Shown: positions 8,284 through 16,764 of the stretch, in pieces
Numbering within the stretch: the stretch's first letter is position 1
How the letters are laid out: every line of letters begins with the position of its first letter
NCBI GenBank assembly: GCA_039189975.1
Contig: JBCCYI010000003.1
Location: forward strand, 1-54,487
DNA length: 54,487 nucleotides
Direction: 5' to 3'
From: HLUCCA09 sp039189975
GTDB lineage: Bacteria; Pseudomonadota; Alphaproteobacteria; Rhodobacterales; Rhodobacteraceae
Made by a program: the position numbers and the translations under genes
Notes under the pieces: generated by a model
Database searches by the model: none
What the model saw: only the letters and a program-made list of their open reading frames with translations
Told to the model about the DNA's origin: nothing

Positions 8284-9302
8284 TTCCGGTCCTCCAGGCG
8301 CAGGCGGTGGCGCGGGTCGAGCACCCCGAGCACGATGTCGATCACGAGGTTCGCGACCACGAAGAAGAGCCCCGAGACAAGAACTACACCGATCACCGCG
8401 TTGAGATCTTTCTGCAGGATCGTGCGCACCCCGTAGCTGGCGATGCCCGGCCAGGAGAACACAAATTCGACAATGAAGGCATTGCCGATCAGCGAGGCGA
8501 ACTCCAGACCGAGGATCGTGAGCGGCGCAACGGCGGCCACACGCAGCATGTAGCGAAAGCGCACAACACGTTCGGGGATGCCGTAGGCACGGGCGGCTTC
8601 GATGAAATCGCGGCTGGCGACCTCGATCATGGCTGCGCGTGTAATGCGCATCACCTGGCCGATCCCCGCCATGGCGAGCGCGATCGAGGGCAGGAAGAGA
8701 TGGCGGATCGCGTCGCCAACAACGTCCCACCGGCCCGCCAGCACACCATCGACGAGCAGCAGACCGGTGATATCGGCGCTGAAGTCGATCGAAGGGTCAA
8801 GGCGCCCTGTGATCGGGAAAAAACCCCAATAATGCGCGGCAACAAGCTGTAGCAGGATCGCCAGCACAAAGCCGGGCGTCACAACGCCGACCAGCGAGAC
8901 CACGCGCGTGACATTGTCGATCCACGTATTGCGGTAGACTGCGGCCAGAATACCCAGCGGGATCGACAGAGCGATCTGCAGCACGATGGTAAAGAGGACG
9001 AGCTCAAGGGTGGCCGGCAGAGCGGCCGTTATGTCGTCCAGCACCGGTCGGGACGTCAGAAGGGACATGCCCAGATCACCCTGGCTGAGTTTCGACAGAT
9101 ACGTCGTGAGCTGAACGAAGAACGGCTCATCGAGACCCATCTCCTGGCGCAACTCAGCGACCTGATCCGCTGTTGCCAGGGGGCCGAGGGCGATACGCGC
9201 AGGGTCTCCCGGCACGATGCGGGCGATCACAAAGATCAGAATGGCCAGGCCGAGCAGCACCAGAAAGAGGGAAGCCGCGCGGCGCAGGAGGTAGAGCAGC
9301 AC
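8280..9302 (-). CDS. Dipeptide/oligopeptide-type ABC transporter permease (DppB-like)
   Basis: A 340-residue inner-membrane permease starting at a GTG (9302). The N-terminus MLLYLLRRAASLFLVLLGLA is the first membrane helix typical of DppB/OppB, followed by the periplasmic IVPGDPARIALG motif, RQEMGLDEPFFVQ and GDLGMSL, all standard for this family. The EAA loop is at RDFIEAARAYGIPERVVRFRYML shortened here to EAARAYGIPERVVRF. It is the first gene of the minus-strand importer and enzyme operon, and its promoter should lie in the 113 bases between it and the LuxR-type regulator that precedes it on the same strand. Confidence 0.93.
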   Translation of the reverse strand: MLLYLLRRAASLFLVLLGLAILIFVIARIVPGDPARIALGPLATADQVAELRQEMGLDEPFFVQLTTYLSKLSQGDLGMSLLTSRPVLDDITAALPATLELVLFTIVLQIALSIPLGILAAVYRNTWIDNVTRVVSLVGVVTPGFVLAILLQLVAAHYWGFFPITGRLDPSIDFSADITGLLLVDGVLAGRWDVVGDAIRHLFLPSIALAMAGIGQVMRITRAAMIEVASRDFIEAARAYGIPERVVRFRYMLRVAAVAPLTILGLEFASLIGNAFIVEFVFSWPGIASYGVRTILQKDLNAVIGVVLVSGLFFVVANLVIDIVLGVLDPRHRLRLEDRK

Positions 9303-9415
9303 GGCGGTTCGCCCCCTAGCGGATGTCGCGGTCGAAAGGCTATCGGCTTCGAAGCACGCGGATAGGGGAGAATCCGGTTAACTTCGAGATAAGGAGTATA
9401 GGTTTTGGCACATAT
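9303..9415 (-). promoter_or_regulatory. Presumed leader/promoter of the importer-hydantoinase operon
   Basis: This 113-base gap between the stop of the LuxR-type regulator and the first permease is locally AT-richer near 9385-9415 than its surroundings and is the only place for an operon-specific promoter. I see no clear palindrome. The operon could also be read through from the regulator gene. Confidence 0.3.
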
Positions 9416-10939
9416 TCATGATTGATACGAAATTTCAAGAAGTTGGCCTCGGCGCTCCGTTCCCGTGATCGCATAGAGTCGCGAAAGGTGATACTTCACT
9501 GTCGCCTCGCTGATGCCCAGCGAGCGAGCAATCTGCTTGTTCGTTGCGCCCGATTGCAACGCACTCATCACTCGGAACTGACGATGGGTGATCCCTGCGT
9601 CGCGCAGCCGCGGCGGGATCCAGTAGCTCTCTTCAACCGCGCGCAGGACAGAACGGGCCATACGCGCCAATTGCACATGGCCCTTGGCGAACGCGCCCGA
9701 GGACAGGCGCGGACCGATCCCGGCCAGCGCATCGCGATGCTCGATGAAGGGCGCCGCATGGCTTTCCTTAACGCTCATCCAGAAGGCCCTTTCGACACTC
9801 CGGCGCCGGCCCTGCGTGCCCTGACGCGCCGCGCTGCGCAGGGTCGCGTTGAGCAGCGCGCGGGGGCCGGGGATGTCGGGGCAACCCGGATCCTCGACAC
9901 CCAGCGCCGCATTGATCCCGCTCAGAAGCACCATGCCGATCGGCCCTTTGACATTGGCCGGATCGAGTTGCGCGAGCACCAGTTCCGCCTCTGGCAGCCG
10001 ATGGTCGAGCCGGTCGATCTCGGCCTCCAGCAGCACCAGTACGTCCGAGTGTCGCCCGTGCCGCTGCGCATAATCGACCTGGTAGCGGCCGAGCTCCTCC
10101 AAGGCGGCGGTGCGCCCTTGCGTGAAGTAGAGGCTTAGCGTCACGATCCGGCCCAGCTGGTTGAACATCTCGGCCCAGCTGTCGCCTGTCAGGAGCGCCG
10201 TGCGCAGCTCGGTGGAGCGGGCGGGGATGTGGTCAAAGCGCCCCGTCTCGTATTCCAGTGTGAGGCGGATGATCTCCAGAATCGCGGCCTCATTGCCATA
10301 GGTTGTGCCCCAGCGGGCGAGCAGATGCTCGGACATGCCCAGGTGCCGCCGTCCTTCGCGCAGATGCCCCTCCATGATGGAGAGGTCCGCCAAGTGCTGG
10401 TGGATGAAGTGCTCAAGATAAGGGTGCTCAGCCGCACGAAATGCGGTGATCGCGCGCTGCCCCATCGCGCGGGCCTGTTTGAGTCGTCCAGCCCGCACCA
10501 GCACCACGAGCATACCGTTGTAGTAAAGGCCCTCAAGAAGCGGCTCGTTGAGCGGAAGACGCCGTTCGGCCAGTGCCCAACGCTCGAGATCCGCCTCGTG
10601 CAGGGGATCCCCCAGATGCACGGCGACGAGTAACTCATAAATGACGAACCGCACACTCGGCTCGAAGGCCAGCGCCGGATCCGTCAGGTGCGCATAGGCA
10701 CGGCCCGCCTGCCCCCGTTTGGAGAGATGAAAGATCAGCGCCCCAAGGACGCTCTCGTGCTCTCGCCAATGCAACACCGGCATACTGGCCAGGATCTCGG
10801 CGATGGCCTCATATCCATGCCGAAAGACGAAGAGCCCACCCCCGGCCGCCTCGAAGAGCGCGGTCGCAAGGTCCAGATCGCCGGTTTTGAAGGCGTCGAT
10901 GATCGCAGCGGCAGGCGGTGTACTGATCGGGGTCGGCAT
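9416..10939 (-). CDS. LuxR-type transcriptional regulator with long helical sensor region
   Basis: A 507-residue regulator. The last 65 residues form a LuxR/GerE helix-turn-helix: GITHRQFRVMSALQSGATNK, then QIARSLGISEATVKYHLSRL. The preceding 440 residues are rich in helical, Leu/Ala-heavy segments that look like TPR-type repeats (for example EGHLREGRRHLGMSEHLLARWG), as in the middle part of MalT-like LAL regulators. No Walker A P-loop is visible, so the N-terminal NTPase module of full MalT proteins is missing. It sits directly upstream of, and on the same strand as, the importer-hydantoinase-DUF917 operon, so it is the prime candidate to control it. Ligand unknown. Confidence 0.85.
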   Translation of the reverse strand: MPTPISTPPAAAIIDAFKTGDLDLATALFEAAGGGLFVFRHGYEAIAEILASMPVLHWREHESVLGALIFHLSKRGQAGRAYAHLTDPALAFEPSVRFVIYELLVAVHLGDPLHEADLERWALAERRLPLNEPLLEGLYYNGMLVVLVRAGRLKQARAMGQRAITAFRAAEHPYLEHFIHQHLADLSIMEGHLREGRRHLGMSEHLLARWGTTYGNEAAILEIIRLTLEYETGRFDHIPARSTELRTALLTGDSWAEMFNQLGRIVTLSLYFTQGRTAALEELGRYQVDYAQRHGRHSDVLVLLEAEIDRLDHRLPEAELVLAQLDPANVKGPIGMVLLSGINAALGVEDPGCPDIPGPRALLNATLRSAARQGTQGRRRSVERAFWMSVKESHAAPFIEHRDALAGIGPRLSSGAFAKGHVQLARMARSVLRAVEESYWIPPRLRDAGITHRQFRVMSALQSGATNKQIARSLGISEATVKYHLSRLYAITGTERRGQLLEISYQS

Positions 10940-11301
10940 GCTTCTACGCTCGCGGCCCTTTTGGGCGGGGTCAACCGTTTCGGCGGCTCCGGGCGATCGT
11001 GCGAGTTATTCCCGAGGCCCTGGCCAGCATCCGCATTGGGCTGCACGGGACCATGGCAAGAAACGGGTCGAGCGTGCTCGCCCGGCCCTTCGCCAATCTG
11101 CCGGGCCTGCGACACGTCGCGGGCTGGAACGCCTCCTGAGGCGTTTGGGCACTCCGTCATCTTGGAGGGCCGCCTGCAGCGCGACGCCTCGAGCCACCGT
11201 GAGGGCGCACTGATCGTCGCGCACGAACGGTGGGGCCCTTTTGCGCTCCCTTGTCCCGCGGACCCTTGGCCATCCTACACCGAACCCGGTACACCCACTC
11301 C
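10940..11301. other. Divergent intergenic region with a short perfect inverted repeat
   Basis: This 362-base gap lies between the divergently read LuxR-type regulator and the aminotransferase-like gene and must hold both promoters. A perfect inverted repeat with 8-base arms, AACGCCTC-CT-GAGGCGTT, lies at 11128-11145. It could be an operator or a hairpin left from another transcript. I find no credible gene. Confidence 0.4.
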
Positions 11302-12378
11302 ATGACCAGCACGCCCCGCATTTATCTCAACGCCTGCAGCCTCGGCTTGCCGGACGCGTCCTGCGGTGAGGCCATCGCGCGGCAAGCGCTCCGCCCGCCC
11401 GACCGACCGGAGGACGAGTCCACGCTGCGCGAGGCGGCGCGCCGGAATTGTGCAAGGCTTCTCAGGACAGATCCCGAAGGCGTCGGCCTGGGAACAGGCA
11501 CGTTCCAGCTCTGGAGCACCGTCATGGGCCGGTTGCCGCTGCGCGGAGGTCGCATTCTGGTGGCGGCTCACGAGTGGGGCGATCACGTGCGGTGGCTGCA
11601 CCGCGTGGCAGCCCAGACCGACACCACGGTCGAAGCCGTGCCCGCAACGCCTGACGGCGTGCTCGACCCGGCTGCATGGACGGCGCGGATGGACGACGAT
11701 GTCATCGCGCTCTGCCTGCCTCTCGTCACGAGCCTGTCGGGCCTGCGCTATCCGGCCGAGGAGATCGCGCGCTTGCCACGACCGGACGGCGCGCTCGTCG
11801 TTCTGGATGTGGCACAGGCGCTTGGGCGCGCCGTCGTCACCCCAGAGGCGCTGGGGTGCGATGTGCTGGTCGGCACCGCCCGCAAGTGGCTGCGCGGCCC
11901 ACGCCAAACAGCTCTGTTCTGGCTTTCCGAACGCGCGCGGTCGGTGCTGCAATGCACCCCCGGGGACATCGAGCCCTTCGACCTGAACGCCGCTTTACTG
12001 GCCGGACTGTCTCAGGCCGTCGAGACCGCTTTGAAACGCGGCCTCTCTGACATCGCAGACGAACTCGAAGCACTGGAGGCCCGGCTTCGGTCCGGCTTGG
12101 ACGGGGCCGAGGTTGTCCGCCTCGGCCCCGCATCGACGGTTGGGACCATTCCTCTGGCTGTGCCCCTCGACCGTCGGCCCGTCATCGACGCGCGGCTCCG
12201 CACCCGCGGCATCGTCGCAAAGTGGTGCGATCCACGGCGCGACGAGCCGCTTTCGGGGGCACCGGCGCCCTCCGCGCATCTCCGCCTCTCCCCCCATGTT
12301 TACAACACTGACGCGGACATCGAGGCGGCACTTGGCGCGCTCGGGTCAGACGTTGCGCCCGCTCGAAAGGGCGCGTAG
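11302..12378 (+). CDS. PLP-dependent class V aminotransferase/cysteine desulfurase-like enzyme
   Basis: A 358-residue fold-type I PLP enzyme. The cofactor motifs are visible: VVLDVAQALG, with Asp169 expected to contact the pyridine nitrogen, and GTARKWLRGPRQTALFW, with Lys195 as the Schiff-base lysine. The RKWLRGPR wording is like that of EgtE/isopenicillin-N-epimerase-type class V enzymes rather than IscS. The start ATG at 11302 is preferred over an in-frame upstream ATG at 11230 because homology-like sequence begins at TPRIYLNACSLGLPD. A cysteine desulfurase-style active-site Cys loop is not obvious. It stands alone, converging with the AraC regulator at 12624. Substrate unknown. Confidence 0.8.
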   Translation: MTSTPRIYLNACSLGLPDASCGEAIARQALRPPDRPEDESTLREAARRNCARLLRTDPEGVGLGTGTFQLWSTVMGRLPLRGGRILVAAHEWGDHVRWLHRVAAQTDTTVEAVPATPDGVLDPAAWTARMDDDVIALCLPLVTSLSGLRYPAEEIARLPRPDGALVVLDVAQALGRAVVTPEALGCDVLVGTARKWLRGPRQTALFWLSERARSVLQCTPGDIEPFDLNAALLAGLSQAVETALKRGLSDIADELEALEARLRSGLDGAEVVRLGPASTVGTIPLAVPLDRRPVIDARLRTRGIVAKWCDPRRDEPLSGAPAPSAHLRLSPHVYNTDADIEAALGALGSDVAPARKGA

Positions 12379-12623
12379 CCCGAACCGACATCCGGCCGCC
12401 AAAGCCCACAGGCTCAGCGCGGGCCACGTGACAACTGCGCCTCCCGGCGCCTTGGCACTGCCGCTGTGACGCGGCCCACCTTTCGGACCGAGACCGTCGC
12501 CCGGACCGGACATTCGGTGTGCGACCTCCCCGCGCGCGGGAAACGCGTGTCGTCAGATCCCGCGAGCCCTGACCGCGCGTTCTCCGTGGCGCAGAGCGGC
12601 CCCGTTGAGAGACGCGGCGCGCG

Positions 12624-13478
12624 CTACGCTGCCAAGGGCATGTAGATCTCCGTCAGAAGATCCGCTGGTGCCGTATGGGTGGGGTCATTGAGATAAAGCT
12701 CGAACGACGGCGCATCGCGCAGGGCCTCCTGGCTTGAGGAAAGCCACGGGCCGTAGAGATAGCGATAGGCTTCGCCCAGGCCGGCATAGGGCCCCTTGAA
12801 GTGCAGGACCGCGTACCGCCCGCCCGCCAGCTGAACCTCTTCGAGACCATCGGGGATCACCTCTCCCTCCCACAAGACACCGGCGTGGCACCGCAAGTCT
12901 GCGGTGGGCGTGACATCCGGGTCATCATAATAGACCCCGGCCATGCCGCGTGTCTGGGGCCAGTGTCCGCCGGTGGAGATGATCGTCGCGACCTTTTGGT
13001 AGACCACGCTGCCTTCGGCATAATCCCCCTGGTGCGCCAGGGCGGCCAGGCGCTTGTCGGGCGTGGTTTGGATATCGACTTGGAACATGGTGGAAACTCC
13101 TTGTGGGTTGGGATGAGGCCCCGTGCCGGGCAGGCCGCTCGCACGGAAGGCCTTGGGCGTCTGCCCATAAGCCTCCTTGAACGTGCGCACGAAGCTGCGA
13201 TCGTTTGGATAGCCGACATGAACGGCGATCTGGGCAATCGGCATATCCGTGCGCAAAAGTAGCATGGTAGCCTTGTGCATGCGCACCGACCGGATGATCT
13301 GCGCAGGCGACGCCCCCATGATCGCCGTGAAGACCCGGTGCCAGTGGAACCGGGACATGGCGGCCACATCGGCCAGCTGATCCAGCGAAAGATCATCCGC
13401 CGCATGGGTGTGGATGTAATCAATGACCCGCAGAATGCGGTCCATATGGGGGTGCGGTTTGGGCGTATCGTCGGTCAT
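12624..13478 (-). CDS. AraC-family regulator with GyrI-like effector domain
   Basis: A 284-residue regulator. Residues about 10-115 hold the double helix-turn-helix of AraC/XylS proteins, with DDLSLDQLADVAAMSRFHWH for the first and MPIAQIAVHVGYPNDRSFVR for the second. From about residue 130 a GyrI/SbmC-like effector-binding domain follows (MFQVDIQTTPDKRLAALAHQ to the C-terminal LTEIYMPLA). Relatives such as Rob and SoxS-like fusions bind small hydrophobic or cationic ligands there. It is transcribed toward the aminotransferase-like gene and has no partner gene in an operon, so its target is not shown by context. Confidence 0.9.
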   Translation of the reverse strand: MTDDTPKPHPHMDRILRVIDYIHTHAADDLSLDQLADVAAMSRFHWHRVFTAIMGASPAQIIRSVRMHKATMLLLRTDMPIAQIAVHVGYPNDRSFVRTFKEAYGQTPKAFRASGLPGTGPHPNPQGVSTMFQVDIQTTPDKRLAALAHQGDYAEGSVVYQKVATIISTGGHWPQTRGMAGVYYDDPDVTPTADLRCHAGVLWEGEVIPDGLEEVQLAGGRYAVLHFKGPYAGLGEAYRYLYGPWLSSSQEALRDAPSFELYLNDPTHTAPADLLTEIYMPLAA

Positions 13479-13751
13479 GGCGTGACCCTAGCAGCCTCCA
13501 AATGCACAAATCTTGCTGAGTTGCACACGATGCGGGATCTTGCTCGCGCTGATCTTCTGCGCCGCAGAACGCCCGCGGAAAAAGCCCCCCACGCATCTTT
13601 GGCCAAGCGGCGCTGCCGCAATGCGCGGCACGGCCTCAGAGCCTTCGGACGACCTTCAGACCGGCACCACCAGGTTCAGATCACCGGCGCTCCGACCCCG
13701 AAAACGATCGGCGCCGGGAGCGCCCGTACCTGTTTGGCCGCGGCCAGACGC

Positions 13752-14168
13752 CTAGGCAGAGGGGGTGGCGGGAGGGTCGTGGTCGTGCTCTGTCAGGCTA
13801 TGGATCAGGGAGGCCATGTAGCGACCCGCCGCCACCGGATCCTCCGAATAGGAAGACACGTGCGGCAAAAAAACATCTCTCCCGCTCGGCGTCGTTACCC
13901 GAATGAAAGCCGCCACCTCGGCTGTCGCATAAGGCGGTTCCTCGTCCTTCTTGAGCAGCGTCTCCCAATACTCAAGATCGTCGCCCAGAAGCTCTGTAAA
14001 TGCGCGGAGGTGGTTGGTCGTAATGCTGACACTTCCACTCAGCAGCTGGCTGACAGCGCTTGGACTAATCCCAAGAGCCTCGGCGAGCTCCAGCTGCTTC
14101 TTGCCTTGATCCTTCAGGCGTCTCTTCACCTCGGACGTGAGCGCCGGATACCGTTGATCTCCCGCCAT
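13752..14168 (-). CDS. XRE-family helix-turn-helix regulator
   Basis: A 138-residue protein. Residues about 10-65 form a lambda-Cro/XRE helix-turn-helix: KKQLELAEALGISPSAVSQL then LSGSVSITTNHLRAFTELLG. The C-terminal 70 residues are not recognised; they are rich in charged and aromatic residues and could be a dimerisation or sensing part. The start at 14168 is the first Met of the frame. The 500 bases upstream are unusually AT-rich for this window and contain palindromes that could be its operators. There is no obvious toxin partner next to it. Confidence 0.8.
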   Translation of the reverse strand: MAGDQRYPALTSEVKRRLKDQGKKQLELAEALGISPSAVSQLLSGSVSITTNHLRAFTELLGDDLEYWETLLKKDEEPPYATAEVAAFIRVTTPSGRDVFLPHVSSYSEDPVAAGRYMASLIHSLTEHDHDPPATPSA

Positions 14169-14674
14169 GGTTCAAGCCAGCGCATCGTCGGCATGCGCGC
14201 GGACGCCACGCTCCGCATCCAGCGGCCCCAACGAGGAACGATCTTCCGTGTAGAGATGCATTCGCACAACGCGCCCTGCCCCATCCAGAGCTCAATGGCC
14301 TGCCTGTACGTGCCTCGATTCGCCCTCTCGCAGGACGTTCACGCTAGAGTTTAGCATATTTCACTTAATTGAAGTGAACTGAAGCCACGCGTGTGATAAG
14401 GGCTCCCAGGTGCGAGCAGGCTCGCCCCACATATCGCGATCGCCAGCGTCCGGATGTACCGAATGAGCCAACACGCGCTCATCACGAATAGTTGAAGATT
14501 GCTACGTAAGTGAAGCTCGTCTGATTTCAGCAAAGTTGAGCGCGTAGACCAAACTCAGCTTCATTGACCTCGAGCAGGCGCCGCAGAGCTGAAATTTTTA
14601 CTGAATTTCAGAGCCTTGCTCGAAGCACACGAAAGTGGTGCCCTTTCTACAACGTCACGAGAAAGGAACGCACC
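14169..14674. promoter_or_regulatory. AT-rich intergenic region with two palindromes, upstream of the XRE gene and a small gene
   Basis: This 506-base gap lies between the XRE regulator (minus) and a small plus-strand gene. At 14360-14378 lies TTCACTT-AATTG-AAGTGAA, a perfect inverted repeat; the half-site AAGTGAA recurs at 14508-14514. At 14589-14611 lies a second one, CTGAAAT-TTTTACTGA-ATTTCAG. Both look like operators for a dimeric regulator, most simply the XRE protein itself. No convincing gene lies inside. Confidence 0.5.
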
Positions 14675-14986
14675 ATGGGCAATCAGAGGAACGATCGTAA
14701 TCGGCAGAGCCCCCCTGCTCCTGGCATTGGCGACCCCACCGCAAATGCAGCTGCCATCACAGAGCGCGCGCGCAGAGCCGGCTGCCCCAGAGAGTCGCTC
14801 GTTGTCACGAAGCGAAACAGGCGCGCGACAGGCCGCTTCTCTGTCGCATCGCTGGTTCTGGTGGAGCTCATTCACTCGCGCCTGCTTCAACTTGTGGTTC
14901 TTTTGCTGCTGGCCATGGCGGGATTGCTCGAATCCGACGACATCACGAAGATCTGGGGCCTGCTTCTGAATGCCACTATATGGTGA
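14675..14986 (+). CDS. Small predicted membrane protein, unrecognised
   Basis: An open frame of 103 residues with a good ribosome site (GAAAGGA, about 8 bases before the ATG at 14675). The first 60 residues are polar and basic; one hydrophobic stretch, LLQLVVLLLLAMAGLLE, lies near residues 72-88 and would cross the membrane once, followed by a short tail. I recognise no family. Third-position GC is lower than in neighbouring genes, as in the AT-rich gap before it, which may hint at recent arrival. The two palindromes upstream could control it. It may not be a real gene. Confidence 0.35.
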   Translation: MGNQRNDRNRQSPPAPGIGDPTANAAAITERARRAGCPRESLVVTKRNRRATGRFSVASLVLVELIHSRLLQLVVLLLLAMAGLLESDDITKIWGLLLNATIW

Positions 14987-15093
14987 TGCAGCGCGCCATC
15001 CCTTCACCGTGTCGGCACCCTGCACCAAGGCATCAAGGAAATGCCGGGGCGGCACGCCCCCGGGGAGCCACAGGGAGGATACAGGGAGGCACG

Positions 15094-16701
15094 CTACTCG
15101 CGGAGAAACCGGGCGGGCAGGTCCTGACCGATCCATGCCTCCATGGCCGTTGCGCTCGCGCTCTCCTCACTGGCGCGCCAGGCGTCAAGCGCGTCTGCTC
15201 CAAGCCGCACAAGACGTTGGTCGACCTCGTCGAGCAGAGCCGCCCCCTCAAGATCTCCGGCAGCTTTTGCAATCATCGCAAAGGTGGCCGCGGCCTCATA
15301 ATGCCGTGGTTTGCCACGCCCGGTCAGCCGCGCCCGCGCCTCAGCCTTCACCTGTGCGAGGCTCTGCAGCACAGCCGGATCGACAGGACCGTCCCCCTCG
15401 ACCAAGGCCTGCACCTCAAGGACTTCCGCGAACGGTAGGACGCCTTCGAGGCGGTCCAGCCGCGCATGGCCCCCCGCCTCCCCGGCGGCCGCGGCCATCA
15501 GAGCCCAACGGTAGGCGGTGCGGGGTTCGCGCTCTTCGAACGCTTCGGACAACAGCGCGGCGGCCTCGGCCTCTCCGCTGCGGGCCAGCCCCACGAGAAT
15601 GCCCGTGCCGGCGCCAAGATCGCGCGGAGCGCCGACCCCCGTCAAAAGCGCCTCGCCCAACCTGAGCTTCTCTTCGTTGGACAGACTGCTGTGATCGCCG
15701 GTGAGGGCCTGTCGGATCATGTCCAGCGGCAGGACGGACGCACTCCCGGCACGGGCCGTGGTCAGACGCGGCACGAGAGCATCGAACACTTCGCCCGGCG
15801 CATCGGCCCAGCGTTGTATGTCGAGATAGACCGGCGCCTCGGGCGCGAACGTCGTCTCCAGGACCAGGCGTTGAGGATCCGCCAGGAACGCCTCCCACGC
15901 GACGACGGCTTCATCGACAAAGTAGCGCTGCGCCATCGTCAGCCGCGTCGGGGCCTCCGGAGCGGAGGCGGATGCATCCGTGCTCATGTTCCGCAGGAGC
16001 GCCGTCAGGCCAGTGCGGACGGTGCCGGAGGCAAGTTCGGGATCTCGCAGCGATGCTGGCACGTAGCTTCTCACCTTGGCCCAGGCGCCAAGGTTCTCGA
16101 CGGACAGCGCGGCCCGTGTCAGGTAGGCGACCGGGATGGGCTCCTCTTCCCCCTCCAGCGACAGATAATCGAACTCCGCTGTCAGATCGAGCGTCGCCAC
16201 CCTGTCGATCGCCACATGGGCAGCCACCTCTGCCCGCGCGGAGGGCACATGATAGTCGATCGAAAGGGTCATGTGGGGCACATGCGGCTTGATCAGCGCG
16301 AGGCGCATGAACGAGCGCCACGTCGTTGGCGGAAAGCAATCCCTGTGGGTATCGACGCCATACAGCGTGATCTTGACCTGCGGGTTGGCGATATCCCCAA
16401 TCGGCGCCGTGGCGAGGACCATACGGTCGATCAGGACAGCACAATTGCCGTCGCTTTCCCAGGCGGTTGGCGGATAAACCTCCAGACCGGACAGAACGGC
16501 ACGTCCGCCAAGCAGGTCGATCGACAGATCCTCGTAGATCACATCCGCCTGCGTCCGCGCCGCGACGATCGCGTACTGAACGATGTTCTCGGCGATCCTG
16601 TCGGGATTGAAGAGATCGAACCAGCTTTGGCTCTCAGCCCTCGTCTGGAGGGGCAGGAACGTGAGTGCAAAACTCGTTAGAGCAAAGGCGATGGCGCGCA
16701 T
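15094..16701 (-). CDS. Exported protein of unknown function
   Basis: A 535-residue protein that I do not recognise. Residues 1-22 are a Sec signal (ending TRA-ES). The next 250 residues are predicted mixed alpha/beta with strand-rich text around IYEDLSIDLLGGRAVLSGLE, which recalls repeats of AsmA-like or lipid-transfer-type exported proteins, but the match is weak. The C-terminal 200 residues are Ala/Glu-rich helices resembling Sel1/TPR-type repeats. The mature protein has only two evident Cys (in GNCAVL and RDCFPP), possibly a disulfide. It sits between a small membrane protein and an ADP-ribosylglycohydrolase-family gene, with 63 bases to the latter on the same strand. Confidence 0.7.
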   Translation of the reverse strand: MRAIAFALTSFALTFLPLQTRAESQSWFDLFNPDRIAENIVQYAIVAARTQADVIYEDLSIDLLGGRAVLSGLEVYPPTAWESDGNCAVLIDRMVLATAPIGDIANPQVKITLYGVDTHRDCFPPTTWRSFMRLALIKPHVPHMTLSIDYHVPSARAEVAAHVAIDRVATLDLTAEFDYLSLEGEEEPIPVAYLTRAALSVENLGAWAKVRSYVPASLRDPELASGTVRTGLTALLRNMSTDASASAPEAPTRLTMAQRYFVDEAVVAWEAFLADPQRLVLETTFAPEAPVYLDIQRWADAPGEVFDALVPRLTTARAGSASVLPLDMIRQALTGDHSSLSNEEKLRLGEALLTGVGAPRDLGAGTGILVGLARSGEAEAAALLSEAFEEREPRTAYRWALMAAAAGEAGGHARLDRLEGVLPFAEVLEVQALVEGDGPVDPAVLQSLAQVKAEARARLTGRGKPRHYEAAATFAMIAKAAGDLEGAALLDEVDQRLVRLGADALDAWRASEESASATAMEAWIGQDLPARFLRE

Positions 16702-16764
16702 TCTCTTCCCCCCTGTCAGCTCACATGCGTGACCCTCACGTCAGCTTAAGTCCGCGACACGTGT

